Position numbers and translations under genes: made by a program. Shown one piece after another: positions 35,887 through 44,470 of a stretch of DNA of 44,851 bases. The first letter of the stretch is position 1, and each line of letters opens with the position of its first letter. Where the stretch lies: NCBI GenBank assembly GCA_021802945.1, contig JAJZRE010000019.1, positions 1 to 44,851 on the forward strand, in the 5' to 3' direction. This DNA is from Pseudomonadota bacterium. GTDB taxonomy: Bacteria; Pseudomonadota; Gammaproteobacteria; Burkholderiales; Thiobacillaceae. The notes under the pieces were generated by a model. The model was not told the DNA's origin and searched no databases. It saw nothing but the letters and a program-made list of their open reading frames with translations.

Positions 35887-37287
35887 ATGAATGAAGTTCG
35901 CATCGAGAAAGACTCGCTTGGCGAAGTCCAGGTTCCCCGGGATGCCTGGTATGGCGCACAGACCGCGCGCGCCGTGGCCAATTTTCCCATTTCGGGCCGC
36001 CTTCCGGATAAGGATTTCGTACTAGCGCACGTGCGGATCAAGCTCGCCGCCGCGCGTGCCAATTGCCAGCCGGGCTGGCTTTCCGAGCAGAAGCGCGACG
36101 CCATCGTCGCCGCCAGCGAAAAAATCCTCGCCGGCGAATGCGTCGACCAGTTCGTCGTCGACCGTTTCCAGGCGGGCGCCGGCACCAGCCACAACATGAA
36201 CAGCAACGAGGTCATCGCCAACCTCGCCAACGTGGCGCTCGGCGGCGAGAAAGGCGTCTACAAGCCGGTCAACCCCAACGACGACGTCAACATGGGGCAG
36301 TCGACCAACGACACCATCCCCACCGCGATCCGCCTCGCCGTGCTGGCCAAGCTGCCGCGACTGACCGCGGCGGTGCACGCCATGGCTGCGGAATTCAGCC
36401 GGCTCGCCGAGCGCGAAAAGGACACCGTGAAGTCGGGTCGCACCCATTTGCAGGACGCGGTGCCGACCACGCTGGGGCAGGAATTCGCCGGCTATGCGTG
36501 GACGCTCACGCGCTGCGCCGCGAGCCTCGACGCCGTGCGCCCGGCGCTGTGCGAAATCGGCCTCGGCGGCTCGGCCGCGGGCACCGGCCTCAACACCTCG
36601 CCCGACTACCCGGCGCGCGTCGCCGCCGAACTGGCCAGGCTGACCGGCGAGCCGATCCGCGTCGGCCAGCTGGTCGCGCAGATGCAGTCGATGAACGACC
36701 TCGCGCGGCTGTCGGGCGAGATCCGCAACCTCGCGCTCGAACTCACCCGCATCTCCAACGACCTGCGCCTGCTCGCCTCCGGCCCGCGCACCGGCCTCGG
36801 CGAAATCCAGCTGCCGCCGGTGCAGCCCGGGTCGTCCATCATGCCCGGCAAGGTCAACCCGGTGATGTTCGAGATGCTGAACCAGGTGTGCTTCCAGGTG
36901 CTGGGGCAGGACGCCGCGGTGTGCTACATGGTGCAGGCCGGGCAGATGGAACTGAACGTGATGATGCCTGCCCTGGGCAGCGCGCTGTTCGACGCCATGG
37001 ACTGGCTGGCCAACGCGATGAACGCCGCCACCGAGAAGAACCTCAAGGGCATCGTCGTCAACCGCGAGCGCTGCGCCTTCTTCATCCACCAGAGCGTCGC
37101 GCTCGCCACCCTGCTCAACACCCGGATCGGCTATAACCGGGCGGCCGAAGTCGCCAAGGAATCGGAGCAGTCCGGACGCCCTGTGCGCGACATCGTCGCC
37201 GAGCGCGGGCTGATGAGGGCGGAAGATTTTGATGCGCTGGTGTTGCGAGCGGCGCATGGCATGGGAAGTGGGGGCGGTGCGGGTTAA
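35887..37287 (+). CDS. Aspartase/fumarase-family lyase, probably aspartate ammonia-lyase
   Basis: 466-residue homotetrameric lyase of the fumarase/aspartase superfamily. It has the signature GSSIMPGKVNPVMFE, GRTHLQDAVPTTLGQEF and NMGQSTNDTIPTAIR. The sequence GAGTSHNMNSNEVIAN and the C-terminus RPVRDIVAERGLMRAEDF resemble aspartases (AspA has QGGAGTSVNMN and KSVREVVLERGLLTEAE). The glycine in MPGKVNP also occurs in fumarase C and in some aspartases. Aspartase is therefore favoured, class II fumarase possible. The ATG at 35887 gives MNEVRIEKDSLGE; a start 15 nt earlier would overlap the tlpA start. Confidence 0.85.
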   Translation: MNEVRIEKDSLGEVQVPRDAWYGAQTARAVANFPISGRLPDKDFVLAHVRIKLAAARANCQPGWLSEQKRDAIVAASEKILAGECVDQFVVDRFQAGAGTSHNMNSNEVIANLANVALGGEKGVYKPVNPNDDVNMGQSTNDTIPTAIRLAVLAKLPRLTAAVHAMAAEFSRLAEREKDTVKSGRTHLQDAVPTTLGQEFAGYAWTLTRCAASLDAVRPALCEIGLGGSAAGTGLNTSPDYPARVAAELARLTGEPIRVGQLVAQMQSMNDLARLSGEIRNLALELTRISNDLRLLASGPRTGLGEIQLPPVQPGSSIMPGKVNPVMFEMLNQVCFQVLGQDAAVCYMVQAGQMELNVMMPALGSALFDAMDWLANAMNAATEKNLKGIVVNRERCAFFIHQSVALATLLNTRIGYNRAAEVAKESEQSGRPVRDIVAERGLMRAEDFDALVLRAAHGMGSGGGAG

Positions 37288-37337
37288 GGCTCGATGGCGA
37301 AAGGCAAAATCCGGCCCCATGATGGTTCCCGGATTGA

Positions 37338-37358
37338 GGCCTGTCTGGAAAACAGGCC
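37338..37358 (+). terminator. Stem-loop after the lyase gene
   Basis: Perfect 7-bp stem ggcctgt (37338-37344) / acaggcc (37352-37358) with a 7-nt loop, 50 nt after the lyase stop. The sequence after it is A-rich on the plus strand, not T-rich, so terminator function is uncertain. Confidence 0.35.
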
Positions 37359-37536
37359 AATGAAAAAGCAAGCCCCTCTTACTTCCGCAAATCGTTTGCA
37401 ACCCAAAACCGCCCCGGGGAAACGCCAATCACCCAGCACCGGGACGGGGGACACTTTTCAGGCTTAACTGGCAACGACCCTTGCCCCACGGGACGGAGGC
37501 TCAGTACCTATGATCCTTGCTTGGCGCCCGACGCGT

Positions 37537-37815
37537 TTACTCATAACCATAACCGAGGCGATGGTTTTCGACGCGCCAAAACTCGTTACCTTTCATTACG
37601 ATTTTCTGACCGTCCTTCGTTTCCATTACATGGCCTTCTTCCATGAGCATACCGCGGCCAACCTGATCCTCCATGCCCATCTTCCCATCATTAAAAATGT
37701 GTACGGCTGAGCCATCCTTAAGACTGTAGGATTCTTTGACATTTTTCATGTCCGAAGCAAAGGCGGAGAATGCAAAAACACTAGCAGCACCTGCAATCAA
37801 GAATTTTTTATACAT
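37537..37815 (-). CDS. copK: CopK-like periplasmic copper-binding protein
   Basis: 92-residue exported protein matching CopK, the small methionine-rich copper protein of Cupriavidus metallidurans. A signal peptide (about 1-20, ending SAFA) precedes DMKNVKESYSLKDGS, FNDGKMGMED and METKDGQKIVMKGNEFW. Met48, Met58, Met64 and Met74 align with the four Cu(I) thioether ligands of the mature C. metallidurans protein. GGAG lies 8 nt before the ATG. Codon and base use are more AT-rich than in the flanking genes, suggesting transfer. No copA, copB, copRS or other copper gene is adjacent. Confidence 0.88.
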   Translation of the reverse strand: MYKKFLIAGAASVFAFSAFASDMKNVKESYSLKDGSAVHIFNDGKMGMEDQVGRGMLMEEGHVMETKDGQKIVMKGNEFWRVENHRLGYGYE

Positions 37816-37845
37816 GGCTAACTCCTTTTTGGATTAAGAAAGAAT

Positions 37846-37868
37846 GAATCAGTAGTCATTACTGATTC
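37846..37868 (-). promoter_or_regulatory. Leader hairpin of copK
   Basis: Perfect 9-bp inverted repeat gaatcagta (37846-37854) / tactgattc (37860-37868) with loop gtcat, between the predicted copK promoter and its ribosome-binding site. It may stabilise or regulate the mRNA, or be an operator. Confidence 0.5.
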
Positions 37869-37877
37869 GAATCCGAG

Positions 37878-37907
37878 ATTACAGAGGCAAGACCAACAAA
37901 CCATCAA
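37878..37907 (-). promoter_or_regulatory. Candidate copK promoter
   Basis: On the minus strand TTGATG (37907-37902), an 18-nt spacer and TGTAAT (37883-37878) make a sigma-70-type promoter 63 nt or more before the copK ATG. The predicted start near 37871 places the whole 37846-37868 hairpin in the leader. Confidence 0.5.
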
Positions 37908-37915
37908 CACCATAG

Positions 37916-37929
37916 TTACATTTTGGTAA
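37916..37929. promoter_or_regulatory. Palindromic operator candidate upstream of copK (CopR/CusR-like)
   Basis: TTAC-N6-GTAA (minus strand TTACCAAAATGTAA) lies 8 nt upstream of the predicted -35 box of copK. Its form resembles the boxes of copper-responsive OmpR-family regulators (TTACxxxxTGTAA type). No regulator gene is in the window, so control would be by a distant regulator. Confidence 0.4.
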
Positions 37930-38122
37930 TAATAATATTATGAGATGATTGATCATCCATGCTCATCAGCGGGCCTTCCACGTTGACGATTTCATCCAGA
38001 AATGCGCAGGACCACGTCCGGTCTTGCAATACCGGCATGATCTTCGTTATCGGCAAGTAAATAGTTGCCATTCACCCGCCCCTCACAGCCCCTCCACGAA
38101 TCCGAGCCTCAAGCCGTACAAC

Positions 38123-38142
38123 AGGTGGGATAATCCCCACCT
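38123..38142 (+). other. Stem-loop upstream of ylqF
   Basis: Perfect 7-bp stem aggtggg (38123-38129) / cccacct (38136-38142) with loop ataatc, 20 nt before the ylqF ATG. It is followed by ttccctt, too weak a T-run to call it a terminator with confidence. It could also overlap a GATAAT -10 box. Confidence 0.35.
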
Positions 38143-38162
38143 TTCCCTTACACACGCACGCC

Positions 38163-39077
38163 ATGCCGATCCAGTGGTTCCCCGGTCACATGACCACCGC
38201 GCGCAAGAAGGCCGCGGAGACGATGGCGCAGATCGACGTGGTGGTCGAGGTGCTCGACGCGCGCCTGCCGGAAGCCGGCAGCAACCCGATGATTCACGAG
38301 CTGCGCCACTTCCGGCAGCGGCCCTGCCTCAAGCTGCTGAACAAGTCCGACCTCGCCGACCCCGAGGCGACGCGCGCCTGGCTCGACTACTACAACAGGC
38401 AGCCGGGCGTGCTGGCGGTGGCGATTTCCGCCAAGAAGCCGGGCGACGTCGCCAGGCTGCCGGCGCTGGCGCAGAAGCTGGCGCCGCACCGCGACGACAC
38501 CTTCAAGCCGCTGCGGATGATGATCATGGGCATCCCCAACGTCGGCAAATCGACGCTGATGAACACCTGGGTCAAGCGCAAGGTGGCCGCGGTCGGCGAC
38601 GAGCCGGCGGTGACCAAGTCGCAGCAGCGCATCAACCTGTCGCCGCGCCTGATCCTGGTCGATACGCCGGGGATGACCTGGCCGAAGATCGAGCATGACG
38701 CCGACGGCTTCATGCTGGCGGCCAGCCACGCCATCGGCCGCAATGCGGTGATCGACGAGGAAGTGGCGGTGTTTCTGGCGGGCATCCTGCTCGAGCGCTA
38801 TCCGGGGCTGCTGAAGGCGCGCTACGGCTTCGCGCTCGAAGGGCTGGATGCGACCGGCGTGCTGGAAGCGGTGGCGAAGAAGCGCGGCTGCATCCTCAAG
38901 GGACGCGGCGGCGAACTCGATCTGGAAAAGGCCGCGATGATCCTGCTGACCGACTACCGCAGCGGCACGCTCGGGCGCATCAGCCTGGAGACGCCGGCGT
39001 CGCGGCAGGCAATGCTGGCGGCTGCGACCAACAAATCCCAAAAAACGCTCGCACGGGAGCCGGACTCAGCGGAGTAA
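38163..39077 (+). CDS. ylqF: Ribosome-biogenesis GTPase YlqF/RbgA
   Basis: Circularly permuted GTPase that acts in late 50S assembly. The 304-residue protein begins with the family sequence MPIQWFPGHMTTARK and shows the permuted order: G4 NKSDLAD (about 60), then G1 [12 protein letters not shown] (about 123) and G3 DTPGMTWPK (about 162). A C-terminal helical domain follows. It ends exactly where the convergent pgl gene ends (39077/39078), with no terminator between. Confidence 0.93.
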   Translation: MPIQWFPGHMTTARKKAAETMAQIDVVVEVLDARLPEAGSNPMIHELRHFRQRPCLKLLNKSDLADPEATRAWLDYYNRQPGVLAVAISAKKPGDVARLPALAQKLAPHRDDTFKPLRMMIMGIPNVGKSTLMNTWVKRKVAAVGDEPAVTKSQQRINLSPRLILVDTPGMTWPKIEHDADGFMLAASHAIGRNAVIDEEVAVFLAGILLERYPGLLKARYGFALEGLDATGVLEAVAKKRGCILKGRGGELDLEKAAMILLTDYRSGTLGRISLETPASRQAMLAAATNKSQKTLAREPDSAE

Positions 39078-39773
39078 TCACGCCCCCTCGGGCCAGGCCA
39101 TCGCGTCCAGCCAGGCCACGGTTTCCAGTCCGCCATGGAGTGCCGACGCCGGCAAAGCCTCACCGTTTTTCCAGCGCGCGATCGCACTGCGCTTGCCCGG
39201 GCCGGTGACCACAAACCACACTCGCCGACTGCGGCTCAACCGCGCTGCCGACAGGCTCACCCGCTCGGGCGGAGGCTTTGGCGCGTCGTGCACCGCCAGT
39301 ACATCCGGGCTGTCGGGAGCCACGCCCCAGTCCTGTCCCGGAAACAGGCTGGCCGTATGACCGTCCTCGCCCATGCCGAGCAGCACCACATCGAAATCAC
39401 CGATGCCTTTCAGCCATTCGGCATATCTGGCAGCGGCCTCGCGCACGCCGCGTTCGGCAGGAATCGGACGCCGGTTTTCAGGCGGAATGCGCGACGCGGC
39501 CAGCCAGGCCGCTTCGGCCATCGCGCTGTTGCGCTCGGGATGATCCGCCGGCAGGCAGCGCTCGTCGCCATACCACACCTGCCAGCGCGCATCGCCCGCT
39601 TGCCGGTCGGCCAGCGCGCGATACAGCGCGAGCGGCGTGCTGCCGCCCGCCAGCACCAGATGGAAGACCCCGCGCGCGGCGATGGCGCCCGCAGCTTCGA
39701 CGCATACTGCATCGGCCAGCCGGGGCACCAGCACATCGGCCGATTCGAACACACGCCACTCAGGCAGCGTCAT
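39078..39773 (-). CDS. pgl: 6-phosphogluconolactonase
   Basis: It hydrolyses 6-phosphogluconolactone in the oxidative pentose-phosphate pathway. The 231-residue DevB/SOL-type protein has LVLAGGSTPLALYRALAD, VWYGDERCLPADHPERNSAMA and the active-site GMGEDGHTASLFPG. The ATG at 39773 overlaps the zwf stop by 4 nt (ATGA). It is the last gene of the gnd-zwf-pgl operon. Confidence 0.95.
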   Translation of the reverse strand: MTLPEWRVFESADVLVPRLADAVCVEAAGAIAARGVFHLVLAGGSTPLALYRALADRQAGDARWQVWYGDERCLPADHPERNSAMAEAAWLAASRIPPENRRPIPAERGVREAAARYAEWLKGIGDFDVVLLGMGEDGHTASLFPGQDWGVAPDSPDVLAVHDAPKPPPERVSLSAARLSRSRRVWFVVTGPGKRSAIARWKNGEALPASALHGGLETVAWLDAMAWPEGA

Positions 39774-41260
39774 ACCTCGTTGCGCCAGGTCTGGTCGTCG
39801 CTGTCGAAGAGCCGGTTCGCCTCGGCCGGGCCCCACGAGCCGGCGGGATAGGTCGGGATGAATTCGCGCTCGACCGTCCAGTTCTTGAGGATCGGATCGA
39901 CGACCTGCCACGCCCATTCGACTTCGTCGAAACGGATGAACAGCGAGCGGTCGCCCTCGATCACGTCGAGCAGCAGGGTCTCGTAGGCATCGAGCGTCTG
40001 TTCGTCGGTCTTCAGGAAGCTCGCGTTCATCTGCATCACCCGCGTGTCCATGTCGAGGCCCGGCTGCTTGACATGGATTTCCATGTGCATCGATTCCTCC
40101 GGCTGGATCGACAGCAGCACCCAGTTCGGCGCGATCGTTTCAAGTGGCGTCTCGCGGAACAACTGCTGCGGCGGATGGCGGAAGCGGATCGCGATCATCG
40201 AGGTCTGACGCGACATGCGCTTGCCGGTACGCAGGTAGAACGGCACCCCGCGCCAGCGCCAGTTGTCGATATAGAACTTGGCCGCGACAAAGGTTTCGGT
40301 GATCGAGTTCGGCTCGACGTCGTCCTCCTGCTGGTAGGCCTGCACCATCTGTCCGTCCACGCTGCCGCGCGCATACTGGGCCCGCACCGCATGGGCATGG
40401 ACCGCGCGTTTTCCGATCGGCCGGATCGAGCGCAACACCTTGACCTTTTCGTCGCGCAACGCGTCGGCCTCGAGCGCGGGCGGCGGCTCCATCGCCACGA
40501 CGGTGAGCAGCTGCATCAGGTGGTTCTGCAGCATGTCGCGCAGCGCACCCGCGTGATCGTAGTAATCGGCACGTTTCTCGATGCCGATCGATTCGGCCAC
40601 CGTGATCTGTACGTGGTCGATGAAGTTGCGGTTCCACAGCGGCTCGATCAGCGTGTTGGCGAAGCGGAAAACCAGCAGGTTCTGCACGGTTTCCTTGCCG
40701 AGAAAATGGTCGATGCGGTAGACCTGTTCCTCGTCGAAATACTGGTGCAGGAGACGGTTCAGCATCTGGGCCGATTCAAGATCCTCGCCGAAGGGCTTTT
40801 CGATCACCACCCGGTTCAGCCCGCGCGGCTTGTTGAGCCCGACCGCTTCGAGGTTCTGGATGACCGCACCGAATTCGGCCGGCTTGATCGCCAGGTAGAA
40901 CACCGCACTCGAGCAGGCCGACTCCGGCGGCAGGCGTTCCGCCAGCGCGCGGAAGGACTCGACATCGTTGAGATCGCCCTTGTGGTAGGCGAAGCGGGCG
41001 ATGAAGCGCTCGAATACCGGCGTATCGAGCGAGCCCTTGATCTTGCCCCGGAGCACTTCGCGCACGTGCTCGCGCCAGCTTTCGGTGGTCCAGTCGCGGC
41101 GCGAAAACGCGATGATGGTGAGCGATTCGGCCAGCCGGGCCGCCACCTCCAGGTGATAGAGCGCGGGCAGCAGCTTGTTCGACGCGAGGTTGCCGGTCGC
41201 GCCGAAGATGACGAACGAACACGGCAGGTCGTCGGGGCTCACGTTCTTGGCCAGATTCAT
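39770..41260 (-). CDS. zwf: Glucose-6-phosphate 1-dehydrogenase
   Basis: It oxidises glucose 6-phosphate to the lactone, producing NAD(P)H. The 496-residue protein has the nucleotide-binding motif FGATGNLASNKLLPALYHL, the conserved IEKPFGEDL, and the catalytic signature RIDHFLGKETVQN. It lies 1 nt after the gnd stop and overlaps pgl, so the three oxidative pentose-phosphate enzymes are made from one transcript. Confidence 0.97.
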   Translation of the reverse strand: MNLAKNVSPDDLPCSFVIFGATGNLASNKLLPALYHLEVAARLAESLTIIAFSRRDWTTESWREHVREVLRGKIKGSLDTPVFERFIARFAYHKGDLNDVESFRALAERLPPESACSSAVFYLAIKPAEFGAVIQNLEAVGLNKPRGLNRVVIEKPFGEDLESAQMLNRLLHQYFDEEQVYRIDHFLGKETVQNLLVFRFANTLIEPLWNRNFIDHVQITVAESIGIEKRADYYDHAGALRDMLQNHLMQLLTVVAMEPPPALEADALRDEKVKVLRSIRPIGKRAVHAHAVRAQYARGSVDGQMVQAYQQEDDVEPNSITETFVAAKFYIDNWRWRGVPFYLRTGKRMSRQTSMIAIRFRHPPQQLFRETPLETIAPNWVLLSIQPEESMHMEIHVKQPGLDMDTRVMQMNASFLKTDEQTLDAYETLLLDVIEGDRSLFIRFDEVEWAWQVVDPILKNWTVEREFIPTYPAGSWGPAEANRLFDSDDQTWRNEV

Positions 41261-41261
41261 C

Positions 41262-42170
41262 TCAGCGCTCCTTCACCGCATGGCCGCCGAATCCCTGGCG
41301 CATTTTCGCCAGCATTTTCGCGGCGTAATCGTTCCTGCCCTGGCTGGCGAATCGCATCATCAGGGCGAGCGACATCACCGGCGCGGGGATGCCCTGCTCG
41401 ACCGATTCCAGTGCGGTCCAGCGCCCCTCGCCGGAGTCGGCGACGAAGGGTTCGATGGATTCCAGCGCCTGATCCTTCGCCAGGAAATCGGCGGACAGGT
41501 CCAGCAGCCAGGAACGCACCACGCTGCCGTGCCGCCACAGTTCGGCGATTTCGCCGAGATCGAGATCGAAGCCCGGCTTGTTCTTCATCAGCGCGAAGCC
41601 TTCGGCGAAGGCCTGCATCATGCCGTACTCGATGCCGTTGTGGACCATCTTGACGAAGTGGCCGGAGCCGACCGGCCCGGTGTGCAGCCAGCCGGTGGTC
41701 GGCGTGGGCGCGAGCGCTTCCATGTAGGGCTTGAGGCGCGCAGCCGCAGCGTCGCTGCCGCCGAACATGATGCAGTAGCCGTTCTCCAGCCCCCATACGC
41801 CGCCGGATACGCCGGCATCGGCAAACTCGATCTTCAGCGCCGCCAGGCTGCTGGCGCGGCGCTGATCGTCCTTGTAATAGGCATTGGCCCCATCGACCAC
41901 GAGATCGCCCGGCGAGAGCAGGGGGGTGAGCGTATCGAGCGCCGTCTCCGTGGCCTCGCCCGCCGGCAGCATCAGCCAGACGATGCGCGGCGCCTGCAAT
42001 GCAGCCACCATGTCCTGCAGCGAAGCGCAGGCGAGATGCCCGGTTTCTGCCGCGACGGCTTCGCCGACATCATGGCTGCGGTTATGGACCGCGATCCTGA
42101 TTCCCTTGCGCGCCAGCCGCCGCGCCATGTTGCCGCCCATGCGGCCGAGTCCGACGATACCGAATTCCAT
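41262..42170 (-). CDS. gnd: 6-phosphogluconate dehydrogenase, short (decarboxylating) form
   Basis: It oxidatively decarboxylates 6-phosphogluconate to ribulose 5-phosphate. The 302-residue length marks the short GndA/YqeC-type enzyme rather than the 470-residue E. coli form. Visible: Rossmann motif GIVGLGRMGGNMARRL, DAGVSGGVWGLENG, and the catalytic GHFVKMVHNGIEYGMMQA. After the second beta strand the sequence is VHNRS with no acidic residue. This hints at NADP rather than the NAD preference common in the short group, though that is inference. AAGGAG 7 nt upstream supports the ATG at 42170. Confidence 0.93.
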   Translation of the reverse strand: MEFGIVGLGRMGGNMARRLARKGIRIAVHNRSHDVGEAVAAETGHLACASLQDMVAALQAPRIVWLMLPAGEATETALDTLTPLLSPGDLVVDGANAYYKDDQRRASSLAALKIEFADAGVSGGVWGLENGYCIMFGGSDAAAARLKPYMEALAPTPTTGWLHTGPVGSGHFVKMVHNGIEYGMMQAFAEGFALMKNKPGFDLDLGEIAELWRHGSVVRSWLLDLSADFLAKDQALESIEPFVADSGEGRWTALESVEQGIPAPVMSLALMMRFASQGRNDYAAKMLAKMRQGFGGHAVKER

Positions 42171-42280
42171 GCTTGACTCCTTTGGAATGAAAACCTGCGC
42201 TGCCAGGACCATGATAGGACGCGGGGATGGCGGGAAGGTTGCGCAAAACACCCATCCTCCCGGCGCGGCGATGCGCCGGA

Positions 42281-42916
42281 TCAGGCCAGCAGCCCCGGAA
42301 ACAGCTTGCCCAGCCCGGTGGCGATCATCTCGACCGAAATCGCCGCGATGATGAGGCCCATCAAGCGCGTGACGACATGTATCCCGGTTTTTCCCAGCCG
42401 CCGCGAAATCACCGGCGCGGCACGAAACGCCAGCCATACCGACAACGCGACCAGCGCCACGGGAATCAGCAAAGCGACCTGGTGCAGCACCTCGCCCCTG
42501 GCCGCAGAAGCCGCCACGATCACATGCGTGATCGCCCCCGGCCCGGCCAGCAGCGGAATGCCCAGCGGCACCACACCGACCGCGTCCCTTTCTTCGGCTT
42601 CAACCGCCTCATCCCGGGTTTGCCGCTGCGGGCTGACATGGGCCTGCACCATCGACAGGGCCAGCAACAGCAGCAGCAGGCCGCCCGCGACGGAGAACGC
42701 TGCCAGGCGAATGCCGAAAAACATCAGCATGGACCCGCCCGCAAAGGTGAACAGCGTCAGCACCCCCAGCACCGTCAGTGCCGCGATGCGCGCTGCCGCG
42801 TGGCTCTGCGCCAGCGTGTAGCCCTGGGTGGCGAGAAGGAATATCGGGATGACGCCGACCGGGTCGACGATGGCGAACAGCGCGAGCGCGGCCTTGACGA
42901 GTTCGAGGATATCCAT
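42281..42916 (-). CDS. MarC-family integral membrane protein
   Basis: 211-residue protein of the MarC/YhgN (UPF0056) family with about six hydrophobic spans. It has the N-terminal LFAIVDPVGVIPIFL and the central PLGIPLLAGPGAITHVIV, each with the helix-breaking proline/glycine typical of the family. Its function and substrate are unknown; MarC itself is not the cause of Mar resistance. The ATG at 42916 (MDILELV) is preferred over an upstream in-frame one because the family starts close to the first span. It lies between trmB and gnd on the same strand. Confidence 0.9.
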   Translation of the reverse strand: MDILELVKAALALFAIVDPVGVIPIFLLATQGYTLAQSHAAARIAALTVLGVLTLFTFAGGSMLMFFGIRLAAFSVAGGLLLLLLALSMVQAHVSPQRQTRDEAVEAEERDAVGVVPLGIPLLAGPGAITHVIVAASAARGEVLHQVALLIPVALVALSVWLAFRAAPVISRRLGKTGIHVVTRLMGLIIAAISVEMIATGLGKLFPGLLA

Positions 42917-42949
42917 GCCCGCATCATAGACGCGCGGCATGGCAAACCG

Positions 42950-43630
42950 CTAAGGGCGGCGAAATACCAGATCCCACACCCCGTGCCCGAGACGGATGCC
43001 GCGCTGCTCGAACTTGGTCAGCGGCCGGGTGTCGGGACGCGGTGCGTAATCCGTCGCAGTATTCCGGAGATGCGGCTCGGCAGTCAGCACGGCGAGCATC
43101 TGCTCGGCATAGTCCTGCCAGTCGGTCGCCAGATGGATATAACCACCGGGCCGGATGCGGCTCGCCAGCAGGCTCACCAGCGGCGGCTGGATCAGTCGCC
43201 GCTTGTGGTGACGCTTCTTGTGCCAGGGGTCGGGAAAGAAGATGTGGACACCCGACAGACTGTCCGGCGCCAGCATGTTCGTCAGCACCTCGACGGCGTC
43301 GTGCTGGATGACGCGCACATTGGCGAGGCCGCGCTCGCCGATCTGCTTCAGCAGCGCGCCCACGCCCGGCGTATGGACCTCGACGCCGAGGTAGTCGTTC
43401 TCGGGATGGGCGGCGGCAGTCTCGGCCAGCCCCTCGCCCATGCCGAAGCCGATTTCGAGGAAGCGCGGAGCTTGCCGTCCGAACAGGGCATCGAGATCGG
43501 GCACGGCAGGCTGGTACGGCAGCATGTACCGCGGCCCGATCTCGGCCAGCGCGCGCGCCTGGCCGGAGCCGACGCGCCCGGCGCGCAGCACATAGGAACG
43601 GATGCGCGGGTGCGCGCCGGTTTCACTCAT
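42950..43630 (-). CDS. trmB: tRNA (guanine-N7)-methyltransferase
   Basis: It methylates G46 in the variable loop of many tRNAs. The 226-residue SAM enzyme has [16 protein letters not shown] (motif I), [34 protein letters not shown] (the TrmB-specific catalytic segment) and a C-terminal TKFEQRG. The ATG is 2 nt after the thiG stop. The thiS-thiG-trmB order is common in beta- and gammaproteobacteria. Confidence 0.97.
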   Translation of the reverse strand: MSETGAHPRIRSYVLRAGRVGSGQARALAEIGPRYMLPYQPAVPDLDALFGRQAPRFLEIGFGMGEGLAETAAAHPENDYLGVEVHTPGVGALLKQIGERGLANVRVIQHDAVEVLTNMLAPDSLSGVHIFFPDPWHKKRHHKRRLIQPPLVSLLASRIRPGGYIHLATDWQDYAEQMLAVLTAEPHLRNTATDYAPRPDTRPLTKFEQRGIRLGHGVWDLVFRRP

Positions 43631-43632
43631 GA

Positions 43633-44436
43633 TTACTTGCTGCCCGCGCTTTTGTTATCAGTAATGAGGCCGCTGGTCGGCGAGCTGGGGCTGGCCTGGT
43701 AGATCTTCTTCGGCATGCGGCCGGCGAGGAAGGCCTCGCGGCCCGCCTCCACCGCCTTCTTCATCGCCGACGCCATCAGCACCGGATTGCCGGCGCCGGC
43801 GATCGCGGTATTCATCAGCACCGCGTCGCAGCCGAGTTCCATCGCGATGGTGGCGTCGCTGGCGGTGCCGACACCGGCATCGACGATCACCGGCACCGAC
43901 AGGCGGGAGAGGATGATCTGCAGGTTCCACGGGTTGAGGATGCCCATGCCGGAACCGATCAGGCTCGCCAGCGGCATCACCGCGACGCAGCCGATATCTT
44001 CCAGCTGCCTGGCGACGATCGGGTCGTCCGAGGTGTAGACCATCACCTGGAAGCCGTCCTTCACCAGCACCCCGGCAGCCTTCACCGTTTCGGCCACGTT
44101 GGGGTAAAGCGATTCGGCGTCGCCCAGCACCTCGAGCTTGACCAGGGAATGGCCGTCCAGCAGTTCGCGCGCCAGGCGCAGCGTGCGGATGGCGTCGTCC
44201 GCGGTGTAACAGCCGGCGGTATTGGGCAGATAGGTGTATTTCGACGGCGGCAGCGCGTCGAGCAGGCTCGGCTGGCTCGCATCCTGGCCGATATTGGTGC
44301 GGCGGATGGCGACGGTGACGATTTCCGCGCCCGAGGCCTCGACCGCCAGGCGGGTCTGTTCGAAATCCTTGTATTTGCCGGTGCCGACCAGCAGGCGGGA
44401 GGCATACGACGTGCCGGCGATGACGAGTGGTTCCAT
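43633..44436 (-). CDS. thiG: Thiazole synthase
   Basis: TIM-barrel enzyme that forms the thiamine thiazole phosphate from deoxyxylulose phosphate, dehydroglycine and sulfur carried by ThiS. The 267-residue protein has [11 protein letters not shown], the region [16 protein letters not shown]-like VKLEVLGDA with the Schiff-base lysine, [15 protein letters not shown] and [11 protein letters not shown]. The ATG at 44436 gives MEPLVIAG. It lies 34 nt after thiS. No thiC, thiD, thiE or thiH/thiO is in the window. Confidence 0.96.
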   Translation of the reverse strand: MEPLVIAGTSYASRLLVGTGKYKDFEQTRLAVEASGAEIVTVAIRRTNIGQDASQPSLLDALPPSKYTYLPNTAGCYTADDAIRTLRLARELLDGHSLVKLEVLGDAESLYPNVAETVKAAGVLVKDGFQVMVYTSDDPIVARQLEDIGCVAVMPLASLIGSGMGILNPWNLQIILSRLSVPVIVDAGVGTASDATIAMELGCDAVLMNTAIAGAGNPVLMASAMKKAVEAGREAFLAGRMPKKIYQASPSSPTSGLITDNKSAGSK

Positions 44437-44470
44437 AAGTTCAGGTACGTAATTCCAGGGTAAGACCGGA

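Larger units (their letters stand above)
37816..38162. other. 347-nt AT-richer gap between copK and ylqF
   Basis: The left part holds the copK leader hairpin, promoter and operator candidate. The middle (37916-38071, minus) contains a 51-codon open frame starting MATIYLPITKIM with a weak ribosome-binding site. I recognise no family, and it may be a gene remnant. The right end holds a stem-loop just before ylqF. Nothing else convincing is visible on either strand. Confidence 0.5.

Noticed and set aside
38072..38162. Extension of ylqF or an overlapping gene starting at 37949 on the plus strand
   Set aside because: The frame continues out of phase with ylqF through its coding sequence as an Arg/Gly/Asp-rich shadow, and ylqF has a clear family start at 38163.
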